64,000 bases of DNA from Aliivibrio sp. S4MY1. Lineage in GTDB: Bacteria > Pseudomonadota > Gammaproteobacteria > Enterobacterales > Vibrionaceae. How positions within the stretch are numbered: the stretch's first letter is position 1; the number at the start of each line of letters is the position of its first letter. The notes beneath the pieces are model-generated. The model had not been told where the DNA came from. It worked only from the letters and a program-made list of their open reading frames with translations, and ran no database searches. This document shows, piece after piece, positions 45,870-54,797 of the stretch. The position numbers and the translations under genes were made by a program. The stretch covers positions 1 through 64,000 of the forward strand of contig NZ_JARACP010000008.1 in assembly GCF_028765545.1 (NCBI RefSeq), in the 5' to 3' direction.

Positions 45870-47252
45870 GTGCACAGATACCAAAAAGAAATCGTTCGAT
45901 TAATTAAATTATCAACACCAGTCCTAATTGCGAGTGTCGCTCAGACGGGCATGGGTTTTGTTGATACTGTTATGGCTGGTGGCGTAAGCGCAACTGACAT
46001 GGCAGCAGTGGCAATTGCAGCAAGTGTTTGGCTTCCATCAGTATTATTTGGTGTTGGCTTATTAATGGCGCTTGTACCTGTAGTTGCTCAATTGAACGGT
46101 TCAGGAAAATCTAAAAAAATCCCATTTGAAATCCATCAAGGTATTTACTTAGCGTTAATCGTTTCTGTACCGATTATGCTTATCCTTTATAACGCTGGCT
46201 TTATTATTGCGGCTATGGATGTAGAACCTGAGTTATTTGAAAAAACTCAAGGGTATTTACATGCTGTGCTATGGGCTGCTCCTGCATTTTTATTATTCCA
46301 AGCATTACGTAGCTTCTGTGAAGGCTTATCGTTAACCACGCCAGCAATGATCATCGGTTTCATCGGTCTAGCAGCTAACGTACCGTTAAACTGGATGTTT
46401 GTGTATGGTGAGATGGGTGCGCCAGCATTAGGCGGCGTTGGTTGTGGTGTTGCGACTGCTATTGTTTATTGGCTAATGTTTATCACCATGGTGATTTATA
46501 CGTTTATTGCGCCTAAATTACGTCGTGTGAATTTATACGAAACATGGAATAAACCACAAGCGAAAGAGATCTACCGTTTATTCAAATTAGGTTTACCTGT
46601 TGCGCTGTCTATCTTCTTTGAAGTAACTTTATTTGCAGCAGTTGCCTTATTAGTGTCACCATTAGGCTCAATCGTTGTTGCTGCACATCAGGTTGCGATT
46701 AACTTCTCATCGTTGATCTTTATGGTACCAATGAGTATCGCGATTGCCGTTAGTATTCGTGTTGGCCATAAATTGGGTGAAAACGATCTTGAAGGCGCTA
46801 AGATTGCAAGCTTCTGTGGATTAGCTTTTGGTTTACTAATGGCATGCTGCACTGCGGTATTAACTTTATTGTTCCGTGAGCAGATCGCATATCTATATTC
46901 TGACAACAAAGAAGTAATTGAACTGGCGGTAAGCCTTATGCTTCTTGCTTCTATTTACCAATGTACTGATGCAGTTCAAGTAGTTGCAGCTGGTGCACTT
47001 CGTGGCTACAAAGACATGACGGCTATCTTTAAGTGTACGTTTGTGTCTTACTGGATTGTAGGTTTACCTGCGGGCTACGTTCTTGGTATGACAGATTGGA
47101 TCACTGAGCCAATGGGTGTTTATGGCTTCTGGTTTGGCTTTATTGGCGGTCTAACGACTTCTGCGATTTTATTAAGCTTGCGTTTACGTTGGCTACAAAA
47201 GAACCCTACGAAAATCAATATGGAAGTGGATGAACTGCAAATAGTGCATTAA
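45870..47252 (+). CDS. norM: MATE family multidrug/Na+ antiporter NorM
   Basis: 460 aa from the GTG at 45870, which gives the usual NorM start VHRYQKEIVRLIKLSTPVLI and has GGTGA just upstream; a TTG five codons earlier is less likely. Twelve membrane segments in two bundles of six. The cation-site Asp is in GFVDTVMAG and the second-bundle acid in FFEVTLFAAVALL. It exports norfloxacin, ethidium and related cationic drugs in exchange for sodium. A strong terminator follows. The long leader with a hairpin suggests post-transcriptional control, which is inference. Confidence 0.95.
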   Translation: MHRYQKEIVRLIKLSTPVLIASVAQTGMGFVDTVMAGGVSATDMAAVAIAASVWLPSVLFGVGLLMALVPVVAQLNGSGKSKKIPFEIHQGIYLALIVSVPIMLILYNAGFIIAAMDVEPELFEKTQGYLHAVLWAAPAFLLFQALRSFCEGLSLTTPAMIIGFIGLAANVPLNWMFVYGEMGAPALGGVGCGVATAIVYWLMFITMVIYTFIAPKLRRVNLYETWNKPQAKEIYRLFKLGLPVALSIFFEVTLFAAVALLVSPLGSIVVAAHQVAINFSSLIFMVPMSIAIAVSIRVGHKLGENDLEGAKIASFCGLAFGLLMACCTAVLTLLFREQIAYLYSDNKEVIELAVSLMLLASIYQCTDAVQVVAAGALRGYKDMTAIFKCTFVSYWIVGLPAGYVLGMTDWITEPMGVYGFWFGFIGGLTTSAILLSLRLRWLQKNPTKINMEVDELQIVH

Positions 47253-47272
47253 TTCAAACAAATATAAACTGC

Positions 47273-47305
47273 AAAGCCCAAGGTATTGATACCTCGGGCT
47301 TTTTT
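47273..47305 (+). terminator. Rho-independent terminator of norM
   Basis: AAAGCCC and AGGTA pair with TACCT and GGGCT around TTGA, with one mismatch, followed by TTTTTTATG. It begins 21 bases past the stop. Confidence 0.88.
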
Positions 47306-47341
47306 ATGCCATATACAAACTAAATATTATTACATCGCCAA

Positions 47342-48331
47342 TTATTTTTGTTTTTCTTTTAGTTGGGTAATTACGTAGTCAGGAGCAACTTTGGCAAGCT
47401 CTTCTAAACACGCCTCCGCTTTATCATTTCCATAGCGTACATAAATATCACATACCGCGTACAACTGCTCAGGTGAGCCTGAAATTAAATACGCTTTTTC
47501 AAACGATTCTGTCGCGGTTTTCAAGTCAATATCTTCATGCAAAACGCCATTTAAATACCAATAATAGCTATTATTTTCGGCTAAATCAGCAGCAGCCTGT
47601 ATTGATTGTGCTGCTTGTATTTTCTGACTTAAACGTACCTGAGTTAACGCTTTAGAGTAATATAGACTCGCCTCTTTTGGAAGCAGAACAATCGCTTTGT
47701 CTAATACTAATAAAGCTTGTTCATCTCGGTTCTGTGCTCGGTAATTATCCGATAAATTTAACCATACTTGCGAATTGTTAGGCTCTATCTTCACAAGCTC
47801 CTGATAAATGGTATCTGCATTAGCCCACTCACCATGCCAACGATAGACATCAGCTAATAGTAATTGGTCAGCACCGTCTTTCTGCTTTTCCAAATATGCG
47901 GTTACTTCTTGATATGGTGCTTCAATTTGAGCTTGCTGAGATGCCGACATCTGGTTGTATTCACGAAGCAAGTTTGCCGTTGCTGCTATACGAACGCTCA
48001 ACTCAGAATCGGTTAATAACGGCGATACTATCTGCCAGCGATGTTTAAATTGATATAAATCCGAACCTATTACAGCCGCTTCACGGATCATGGGGTCAGG
48101 ATCTTTCAATCCTCTTGCTACGGCAACTAAACTATTTTGATTTGGGTAACGCGCTAATTGACGCAACGCCTCTGCGCGCTTCTCTGTACTCTCATTTTTA
48201 TTTTGTGCCGTATAAGCCAATTGTTGCTCTGGTGTCATATTTTGCAGTGAATCCGTCGCATATGTTGGCGTTGCAATGGCAAATAAACTAGCAAACCCTA
48301 GTGCGGCGCATTTTTTCAGTAATGGTTTCAT
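47342..48331 (-). CDS. Exported HEAT/TPR repeat protein, heme-free paralogue of the octaheme cytochrome C-terminus
   Basis: 329 aa. The signal peptide is cleaved near TYATDS (residue 27). Residues about 45-145 are HEAT-like, the rest TPR. The whole mature protein aligns by eye with the last 300 or so residues of the octaheme cytochrome at 60113-62365: RWQIVSPLLTDSELSVRIAA here against RWQILSPLLTDNVLAIRSEA there, and similar ends. No CxxCH motif is present. It follows the radical-SAM sulfatase maturase by 14 bases, so the two are co-transcribed. I infer a periplasmic scaffold that mimics the cytochrome's docking half. Confidence 0.85.
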   Translation of the reverse strand: MKPLLKKCAALGFASLFAIATPTYATDSLQNMTPEQQLAYTAQNKNESTEKRAEALRQLARYPNQNSLVAVARGLKDPDPMIREAAVIGSDLYQFKHRWQIVSPLLTDSELSVRIAATANLLREYNQMSASQQAQIEAPYQEVTAYLEKQKDGADQLLLADVYRWHGEWANADTIYQELVKIEPNNSQVWLNLSDNYRAQNRDEQALLVLDKAIVLLPKEASLYYSKALTQVRLSQKIQAAQSIQAAADLAENNSYYWYLNGVLHEDIDLKTATESFEKAYLISGSPEQLYAVCDIYVRYGNDKAEACLEELAKVAPDYVITQLKEKQK

Positions 48332-48345
48332 TCTCTCCCCCTATA

Positions 48346-49662
48346 TTAAAACTTAGTTGGAAACGCAGAAGATTGCGCTTGCTGTCGAGCCGCATCACTA
48401 AACTTTCCATGTTGAACAGGGTTACCTAACATTCTTAAAATATACGCTATCGATTTATCAGCATGAGCAAAGAATTTTTTCCATCCTGCACATAGATAAT
48501 TCAAACCCGGCTCTCCATCACGTGTTTTAATAAATCGATTTTTTGGACACTCACCATGACAGGCAAATTTATAATCACATTGCTGGCATTGAGTAGTTAA
48601 TGTTTTCGCTTTAGCAAAGCCAAACTCTTGCTGTTTACGACTGTACGCCAGTTCATCTAATTCTTGAGTATGGATATTGCCAATTTTATATTCTGGATAA
48701 ACATAATGGTCACACGCAAATACATCGCCATTGTGTTCCATTGCTAATCCTTTTCCGCAAATTTCGCCCAAGGTACATAATGGGTTTTTACGCCCCATCC
48801 AAGTTTCGACACTGGCTTCAAAATATTGAACGAACACTTTGCCTAGATCATGCTGTGCCCATTCATCAAATACGGTAATTAGGAAATTACCCCATGCTTC
48901 ATCTGAAACACACCAAGGTTCCATGATTGATTCTTTGTTTCCCGGAATAAGGCGCTTATCCCCTTGACGCAGTTGTGCAGCCAGTTGCTCTGTTTGTGGC
49001 GCTACTGTTCTAAAGGTTTTTTGTTCAACAATCGGAATAAACTGCATTTGCGGCGATTTCACCACATCTCGTAAGAATCGATACACTTCTAATGGATTTC
49101 TGCTCGTTAAGTTATTTACACACGTTAAAGTCGCAAATTTCACTTGATGCTTATGCAGCAAATCCACCGCTTTCATCACTTGGTTAAAGGTTCCTCTACC
49201 GGCTTTATTAGTACGGTACGCATTATGTAATAGCTCAGGGCCATCAATACTTAAACCAACTAAAAAATTATTTTCGGCAAGAAACTCACACCACTTATCG
49301 GTTAATAAGGTACCGTTAGTTTGTAAATCATTAGAAATCATGATCCCTTCTGGCTTATATTTTTTTTGAAACTCTACAATTTTCTTAAAGTAACCTAAAC
49401 CTAGTAATGTTGGCTCTCCACCTTGCCAAGAGAAGATGATTTCAGGGGTATTTTGACCTTCAATGTATTGACGAATATACGTTTCTAAGGTCTCGTCATC
49501 CATTTGTGGTGAGCAGCCTTTTTTGTATTCAAGTAAGTCCTCTTTACTTAAATAATAGCAATACGTGCAATCAATATTACACACGGCACCAATGGGTTTT
49601 GCCATGACATGTAATCGTTTTGAAGCCTTACCCTGAAACTGAGGACCTTGAGTAATTATCAT
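48346..49662 (-). CDS. Anaerobic sulfatase-maturating radical SAM enzyme
   Basis: 438 aa cytosolic enzyme that converts the active-site Cys (or Ser) of sulfatases to formylglycine without oxygen. The SAM cluster is CNIDCTYCYY (CxxxCxxC) near residue 30. Two SPASM clusters are provided by CTLGEICGKGLAMEHNGDVF, CDHYVYPEYKIGNI and the end CQQCDYKFACHGECPKNR. Length fits anSME proteins (about 370-440 aa), E. coli AslB being the closest named relative. Its natural client here is the Cys-type sulfatase at the right end of the window. Divergent from the FGE-like lipoprotein gene. Confidence 0.92.
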   Translation of the reverse strand: MIITQGPQFQGKASKRLHVMAKPIGAVCNIDCTYCYYLSKEDLLEYKKGCSPQMDDETLETYIRQYIEGQNTPEIIFSWQGGEPTLLGLGYFKKIVEFQKKYKPEGIMISNDLQTNGTLLTDKWCEFLAENNFLVGLSIDGPELLHNAYRTNKAGRGTFNQVMKAVDLLHKHQVKFATLTCVNNLTSRNPLEVYRFLRDVVKSPQMQFIPIVEQKTFRTVAPQTEQLAAQLRQGDKRLIPGNKESIMEPWCVSDEAWGNFLITVFDEWAQHDLGKVFVQYFEASVETWMGRKNPLCTLGEICGKGLAMEHNGDVFACDHYVYPEYKIGNIHTQELDELAYSRKQQEFGFAKAKTLTTQCQQCDYKFACHGECPKNRFIKTRDGEPGLNYLCAGWKKFFAHADKSIAYILRMLGNPVQHGKFSDAARQQAQSSAFPTKF

Positions 49663-49866
49663 ACTGATTCCTATTGATAGTGAGTGTTTGATTTAAGAAA
49701 AAAACTTACCTAAAAACCTATTAGCCACCCTTTATAGCCAGTTAATAAGTAAGTTCTAACTCCATCATAAACAAAAAGAACAGTGGTATTAGTTATACAC
49801 GTTATTCCATTTTGGAAAGTATTTTCACTGTATGATAAACACTCAATCATTACTGTAGAGAATGTC

Positions 49867-50661
49867 ATGTTTAGAATCTATTTTTTAACCAAAACCAAAA
49901 CATTACTCATCCCACTCTTGTTCAGCTTTACATTGGTAGGATGTGCAACGGCGCCACCACACCCTGTAACTCAAAAAATAGAAGAGACCATGGTCTATGT
50001 TGAAGGTGGCGAATACCTTATGGGCTCAGACTCTCTATCCGCCACAAAAGCAGAAAAGCCCGCTCACCTTGTCTCAGTTAATGACTTTTATATATCAAAA
50101 TTTGAGGTCACTCAGGAATTATTTGAAGCGGTAATGGGATCATCTCTCAGTTACTTCCAATCCCCAGACATTCCCGTAAATAACTTGAGCTGGCAGCAAG
50201 CCAATTACTTTATTGAAAAACTCAATGAACTGACAGGTGAAACTTACCGTCTTCCGACTGAAGCTGAATGGGAATATGCAGCTCGCGGTGGAAAGTTAAG
50301 CCAAAATTATACCTACAGTGGTTCGAACAACATTGATGACGTCGCATGGTTTGCAGATAACGCCAATAATAAAGCGCATCCAGTTGGAATGAAGCAACCC
50401 AATGAACTAGGCTTATATGACATGACAGGTAATGTAGGCGAATTTGTTAGTGATGCCTATGACGATACTTTTTATCGTTTCTCACCAATCGATAATCCAA
50501 ACAATGCACGAGACGAAGCAAGCGGCTTAGCGCATAAATCAGTCCGAGGCAGCAGTTTTTCTTATAAGGCAAATGAATCAGAAAACTACCGTCGAGATTT
50601 CGCAAGCCAATCCATCATCATGGCTGATATGGGGCTACGCTTAGTAAGAGATGCAAAGTAA
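49867..50661 (+). CDS. FGE-sulfatase fold (SUMF1) lipoprotein lacking catalytic cysteines
   Basis: 264 aa from the ATG at 49867; the frame continues 28 codons upstream but only this start gives a lipoprotein signal (LVGC, Cys26). The SUMF1 domain covers about residues 45-262: MVYVEGGEYLMGSD, FEVTQELFEAVMG, YRLPTEAEWEYAARGG, LGLYDMTGNVGEF and the C-terminal VRGSSF and MGLRLVRD. The lipobox Cys is the only cysteine, whereas oxygen-dependent formylglycine-generating enzymes need two active-site cysteines to bind copper. So it is unlikely to mature the sulfatase and is more likely a binding or scaffold protein on a membrane face. It precedes a PafA-like phosphatase by 53 bases. Confidence 0.85.
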   Translation: MFRIYFLTKTKTLLIPLLFSFTLVGCATAPPHPVTQKIEETMVYVEGGEYLMGSDSLSATKAEKPAHLVSVNDFYISKFEVTQELFEAVMGSSLSYFQSPDIPVNNLSWQQANYFIEKLNELTGETYRLPTEAEWEYAARGGKLSQNYTYSGSNNIDDVAWFADNANNKAHPVGMKQPNELGLYDMTGNVGEFVSDAYDDTFYRFSPIDNPNNARDEASGLAHKSVRGSSFSYKANESENYRRDFASQSIIMADMGLRLVRDAK

Positions 50662-50714
50662 TCAACACTTAAGATTACCAATAAAAAGTTACTCTTTTGG
50701 CAAGGAATAAAAAC

Positions 50715-52409
50715 ATGAAGAACAACGCATTACATTGTCTCGTACTCGCTGGAGTATTGATGACACCAGTAACCGCTCTGGCGAATGAGCATAACCCTAA
50801 ACTCATCTTACAAATTACCGTAGATGGTCTTCGTGGTGATTTGTTAGAACGCTACAAAGCGAACTTTGGCGAAGATGGTTTTCGCTACTTAATGGAAGAT
50901 GGTACTTATTATACCAATGCCCATTACCAACACGGAAATACCGAAACGATTGTTGGACATGTCTCACTTGCTACAGGAGCGCCACCTAGTGTGCATGGCA
51001 TGGTTGGTAATGTGTGGTATGACAGAAACGAAGAGCGCTTGGTCTATAACGTTGAAGATGGCAATTACAGCATGCTTACTTCTGGCGCTGGTGTAAATAA
51101 ATCAACCGAGATCGACCCGACTCAAAAAGTAGCAACCCAAGATGGTCGTTCTCCTGAACCAATTTTATCTACTACATTCAGTGACGAATTAGCAATCGCA
51201 AGCAATGGTGAATCAAAGATATTCTCAGTATCAGTAAAAGATCGTGGCGCCATTTCATTAGGTGGTCATTCAGGAAAAGCGTTTTGGTTCTCTAAAGCAC
51301 AATCAGAATTTGTGACCAGTAATTACTATTATGATGAGTACCCAACATGGGTAACCGCATGGAATGATAAAAAAATACCTAATCAATACTCAGGTAAAAA
51401 ATGGGCATTATCACTACCAGAAGATAAATATACTCTAAAAGAAGGCAATCCCGATTACAAAGTTGACCTTGCAGGATTTAAACGTACCTTCCCTCACCCG
51501 TATGGCCCTGCAAGCTATAAATACTACAGCACCATGCTAACACTTAGCCCAGCAGGTGATGAGATCACAGGAGACTTTGCTGAAACACTGCTTAAAGAAG
51601 AAAACTTAGGCAAAGGAAAGTTTACTGATTACCTTGCGGTTAGTTTCTCATCAAATGACTATGTGGTTCATATGTATGGCCCATCAAGTTTAGAAACAGA
51701 AGATAACTTAATTCGATTAGATAAAACCATTGCCAACCTACTTAAAAAAGTCGATAAGCAAGTCGGATTAAAGAATACGCTGATTGTACTTTCAGCCGAT
51801 CACGGTGTACCTGAAGCCCCTGCTACGGTTAATGCGTTAGGCGCAAATCAAGCCGCTTATTTCAATCAAAACACCCTAATTTCTCCAGAATTACTTGCGC
51901 GTTTAAAAAGCGAATTTGGCTTAGAGAAAGACGCCATTCGTTTATATGCTCAACCTTATGTGTATTTAAATCATGAGGTAATCAAGAAGAAAAACGTAGC
52001 GTTAGATAAAGTACAAAAAGCAGTAGCCGAAGAGCTGTTAAAAGTGAAAGGCATTGCGTATGCGGTAACAAGCTCAGATATTGAGAAGAACCAAGTACCT
52101 AATACTCACACGATGCAACTGGTGAAAAACAACTATCACCCAATGCGATCAGGAGATGTTTATGTCGTTTATAACCCTAGAAACTACATTAATGACATGG
52201 AAGGATTAACCATAGCCTCAACACATGGTTCTCCTTGGCGTTATGATACTCATGTTCCGGTTATCTTTGCTGGATATAATATTGATGATGAAAAAATAAG
52301 TCGCGAAATTACCCCTTACGACATTGCTCCAACCTTATCGAATGTTTTAGGTATCACGCAACCAAGTGGCGCAACTGGTGAGGTTTTGAAAAAAGTGACT
52401 CAACATTAA
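50715..52409 (+). CDS. Exported PafA-like alkaline phosphatase superfamily protein
   Basis: 564 aa from the ATG at 50715, with AAGGA upstream; an in-frame TTG six codons earlier is less likely. A signal peptide ends near TALANE. The metal-binding start is QITVDGLRGDLLERY and the nucleophile is a Thr in GNTETIVGHVSLATG, with PSVHGMVGN following, as in PafA. VVHMYGPSS and LIVLSADHGVPEAP supply further metal ligands and STHGSPWRYDTHVP the last. PafA enzymes are calcium- and zinc-dependent phosphate monoesterases of the periplasm. It is probably co-transcribed with the FGE-fold lipoprotein. Confidence 0.88.
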   Translation: MKNNALHCLVLAGVLMTPVTALANEHNPKLILQITVDGLRGDLLERYKANFGEDGFRYLMEDGTYYTNAHYQHGNTETIVGHVSLATGAPPSVHGMVGNVWYDRNEERLVYNVEDGNYSMLTSGAGVNKSTEIDPTQKVATQDGRSPEPILSTTFSDELAIASNGESKIFSVSVKDRGAISLGGHSGKAFWFSKAQSEFVTSNYYYDEYPTWVTAWNDKKIPNQYSGKKWALSLPEDKYTLKEGNPDYKVDLAGFKRTFPHPYGPASYKYYSTMLTLSPAGDEITGDFAETLLKEENLGKGKFTDYLAVSFSSNDYVVHMYGPSSLETEDNLIRLDKTIANLLKKVDKQVGLKNTLIVLSADHGVPEAPATVNALGANQAAYFNQNTLISPELLARLKSEFGLEKDAIRLYAQPYVYLNHEVIKKKNVALDKVQKAVAEELLKVKGIAYAVTSSDIEKNQVPNTHTMQLVKNNYHPMRSGDVYVVYNPRNYINDMEGLTIASTHGSPWRYDTHVPVIFAGYNIDDEKISREITPYDIAPTLSNVLGITQPSGATGEVLKKVTQH

Positions 52410-52420
52410 ATACCGCCATC

Positions 52421-52455
52421 AAAAAAGCAGCCTTATTATTGGGCTGCTTTTTTAC
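52421..52455. terminator. Bidirectional terminator between the phosphatase and LysR genes
   Basis: AAAAAAGCAGCC (52421-52432) pairs with GGCTGCTTTTTT (52442-52453) around a nine-base loop. T tracts on both strands fit the two converging genes. Confidence 0.88.
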
Positions 52456-52467
52456 TTTTGTATCAAT

Positions 52468-53394
52468 CTACTTAATTTCGTGAAATTCGGCTTTGGCTAC
52501 TTTTTGTATTTGCTGTCTCAACCAACGATGTCCACTTTCCGTTGTTCGACTTGGGTGCCAAATAGTACATAAATTGTGCTCTTGTTTCTCAAACGGTAAA
52601 TCCATCGCTTTTAAATTATAGTAGTTACCCAAGCCATCTACCGCTGATTTGGGCATCAAACCAATCATCTCTGTTGAGCCAATAATAGGCATCATTTCTA
52701 ATGCACCTGAGGCTCTAATCACAATATTACGTGCTTCCAACTCTTTAATGTCTTCCCCATTAAGTAAACTACTTCGACTATGCCAACGAGCTGCTGCCAC
52801 GTGCTCTTCTTTTAAAAACTCATCAAGCGAGATGGACGTTCCTATCCTTGGGTGATCTTTACTGCACACAACCATCAGTTTTTCAGAATATACGACTTCT
52901 GATTTCAACATAGTTCTACCACGGATAGCCATGTCTATGACTAGATCATATCGCTGTAAGCGTAAATCAGCTTCAAGGTCCTCGGTAAATTGAGGATGTA
53001 TTTCTAACGCAATATGTGGCGCAGCCTGTCGAATTTGACGTACCAATCTTGGAATAAAAGAGTGAGTAACCGTAGAGACAACGGCAATAGAAAAGATACG
53101 ATTAGACGTTTTAGGATCAAACTCTCTTGACGCTGACAGTGTTGAAGTGAAGTTTTTGAGTGCCGCAGACATCGCAGGATAAATATCAGAAGCAAAGACC
53201 GTAGGCTCTACCCCTGTTGTGCTGCGATGAAAAAGCGAATCATCATAAATTTCACGTAACCGCTTTAGTGCTTTACTTACTGCAGGCTGGCTAATATTCA
53301 TTCTTATAGCCGCTTTTGATAGATTACTTTCTTCATAAATAGCGACGAAGATAGGGATTAAATTTAATTCAGTACTTTTCATTATAACCATCAT
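52468..53394 (-). CDS. LysR-family transcriptional regulator
   Basis: 308 aa. The N-terminal winged helix-turn-helix (NLSKAAIRMNISQPAVSKAL) is followed by LREIYDDSLFHRST and a periplasmic-binding-like effector domain (about residues 95-300). AGGA lies ten bases before the ATG at 53394; an ATG four codons later gives the usual LysR start MKSTELNLIPIF and remains possible. It lies 51 bases downstream of batD on the same strand, so it may be at the end of the Bat operon or separate, and it is next to the phosphatase gene. A regulatory role for this island is inferred. Confidence 0.9.
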   Translation of the reverse strand: MMVIMKSTELNLIPIFVAIYEESNLSKAAIRMNISQPAVSKALKRLREIYDDSLFHRSTTGVEPTVFASDIYPAMSAALKNFTSTLSASREFDPKTSNRIFSIAVVSTVTHSFIPRLVRQIRQAAPHIALEIHPQFTEDLEADLRLQRYDLVIDMAIRGRTMLKSEVVYSEKLMVVCSKDHPRIGTSISLDEFLKEEHVAAARWHSRSSLLNGEDIKELEARNIVIRASGALEMMPIIGSTEMIGLMPKSAVDGLGNYYNLKAMDLPFEKQEHNLCTIWHPSRTTESGHRWLRQQIQKVAKAEFHEIK

Positions 53395-53445
53395 GGTCTA
53401 TTTATCCTGATTTCACTGTATATCATTGATAAATAGACACAAGCG

Positions 53446-54795
53446 CTATTCTTCAGTTTTGTGTAATTTCTCCTGAACATCCGTGTTTTTAGCGAGGTAA
53501 TGCTCTCGGTATTTATTTAACTGAGGAAGTGCTCTTTTAGGTTTCAGTCTAACAAAAAGAGCAATAAATGGATTCGATAATACATTTATCTTCTTCCAAA
53601 ACCTTCTTGATAGTGACACTGTTATCTTGTCGCTTTGAAAATCTGTTGAGTCCTGTTGCCACTTATCAACTTGCGAATGCTTTTTAAGTTCAAGTTGCTG
53701 ATGCTGTTGTCGCAATACACGATAAAGCAATACTCTTACTTGGCTCCATTGACCATGCTTAACTGCCCTTGAATAGATCCACCACGCAGGTAAAGGGTGC
53801 GTTTTATAATAATGTCTTATTCGTACCACAACAAAACCAATGAGAATCACACTAGCTGATACTATCAGAATAAAAGTCCAATAGGCTTTTAACCATGACT
53901 GGAATGTATGCGAGACCTTAACCGTTTCTCCTGCTACCTCTATGGTTTTTAGTTGTTGAGAATCTAAATCCCACCATGTTAATTGATAGGTTGGAAAAGT
54001 GAACTCACCTCCTGCTTGCAGCACATACACACTCGACTCTTTACGTTCTGAAAAATAATCACCACGTGTTTGAGAGTCTGAAAGTTGATTGGGCTGCGGA
54101 TAGCTTTGGTACTCATGGTTAGAAGAACTATCTATTATACTAGGAAGCAACATCGCTAAGGTATCTTCACCTCTAATAGTAAGTGTTCGAGTTATTGTAT
54201 CTCCGACTTTTAACTCCTCACTTGAGCGATTCCATTGCTGAACTATGCTTAGATTACGCCCAGAGACCCACGCTTGATCGTCTGTTAATAACCCTGATGG
54301 TATTGCTGCTGTAAATTGCTGCGGCGCACTGTATAAGATGCCTGATACATTACCGCCTCCCTCACGGGACACCTCGATATTCACTTCGGTAGAAGGCACC
54401 ACAAAGCGCCCTTTCTCTTGCGGGTATAAGGTAATTTCCCAACGTTGATGGCTCCAAGTGATCCCATCTTTTCTTTCAGTAAAATTGGTCGCTAACGTAT
54501 TTCGCTGCTTAGTGACAACATTCGGGATCTCAATATTGGCGATGCGAGTACCGCTGGTAAACCATCTTGGGGTCGCTACTTCAATATAAAGAATGATTTG
54601 CTCATTGACTGCGTAGCGAGGCGTTTTAAGTGATGTTTCCTTATTAGTTGGCTCACTAAGCCACGTTTTTATTATTACTCTGTCTGATTTATTTAACTCA
54701 TTTGGTGATGTCGCGTGCGTTGGAAAGCTGAAACCCGCAACTATCATAATAACGAAGAACATTAGATGAGTTGTGCCGTATTTACTAATGGTCAT
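53446..54795 (-). CDS. BatD-like exported membrane protein
   Basis: 449 aa from the ATG at 54793-54795, eight bases after AGGAG and two bases after the previous stop; a GTG two codons earlier would leave only two bases to that site. Signal peptide or signal anchor at about residues 7-28, a large periplasmic strand-rich region with SVYVLQAGGEFTFPTYQLTW typical of BatD, one membrane helix at about 305-330 and a cytoplasmic tail of 115 residues. BatD proteins belong to Bacteroides-type aerotolerance (Bat) operons, where the biochemical role is unproven. It is the last gene of a MoxR-vWA operon. Confidence 0.85.
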   Translation of the reverse strand: MTISKYGTTHLMFFVIMIVAGFSFPTHATSPNELNKSDRVIIKTWLSEPTNKETSLKTPRYAVNEQIILYIEVATPRWFTSGTRIANIEIPNVVTKQRNTLATNFTERKDGITWSHQRWEITLYPQEKGRFVVPSTEVNIEVSREGGGNVSGILYSAPQQFTAAIPSGLLTDDQAWVSGRNLSIVQQWNRSSEELKVGDTITRTLTIRGEDTLAMLLPSIIDSSSNHEYQSYPQPNQLSDSQTRGDYFSERKESSVYVLQAGGEFTFPTYQLTWWDLDSQQLKTIEVAGETVKVSHTFQSWLKAYWTFILIVSASVILIGFVVVRIRHYYKTHPLPAWWIYSRAVKHGQWSQVRVLLYRVLRQQHQQLELKKHSQVDKWQQDSTDFQSDKITVSLSRRFWKKINVLSNPFIALFVRLKPKRALPQLNKYREHYLAKNTDVQEKLHKTEE

Positions 54796-54797
54796 CT

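Noticed and set aside
49867-50661. A true formylglycine-generating enzyme
   Set aside because: It has no cysteine after the lipobox, so the copper site of FGE cannot form.
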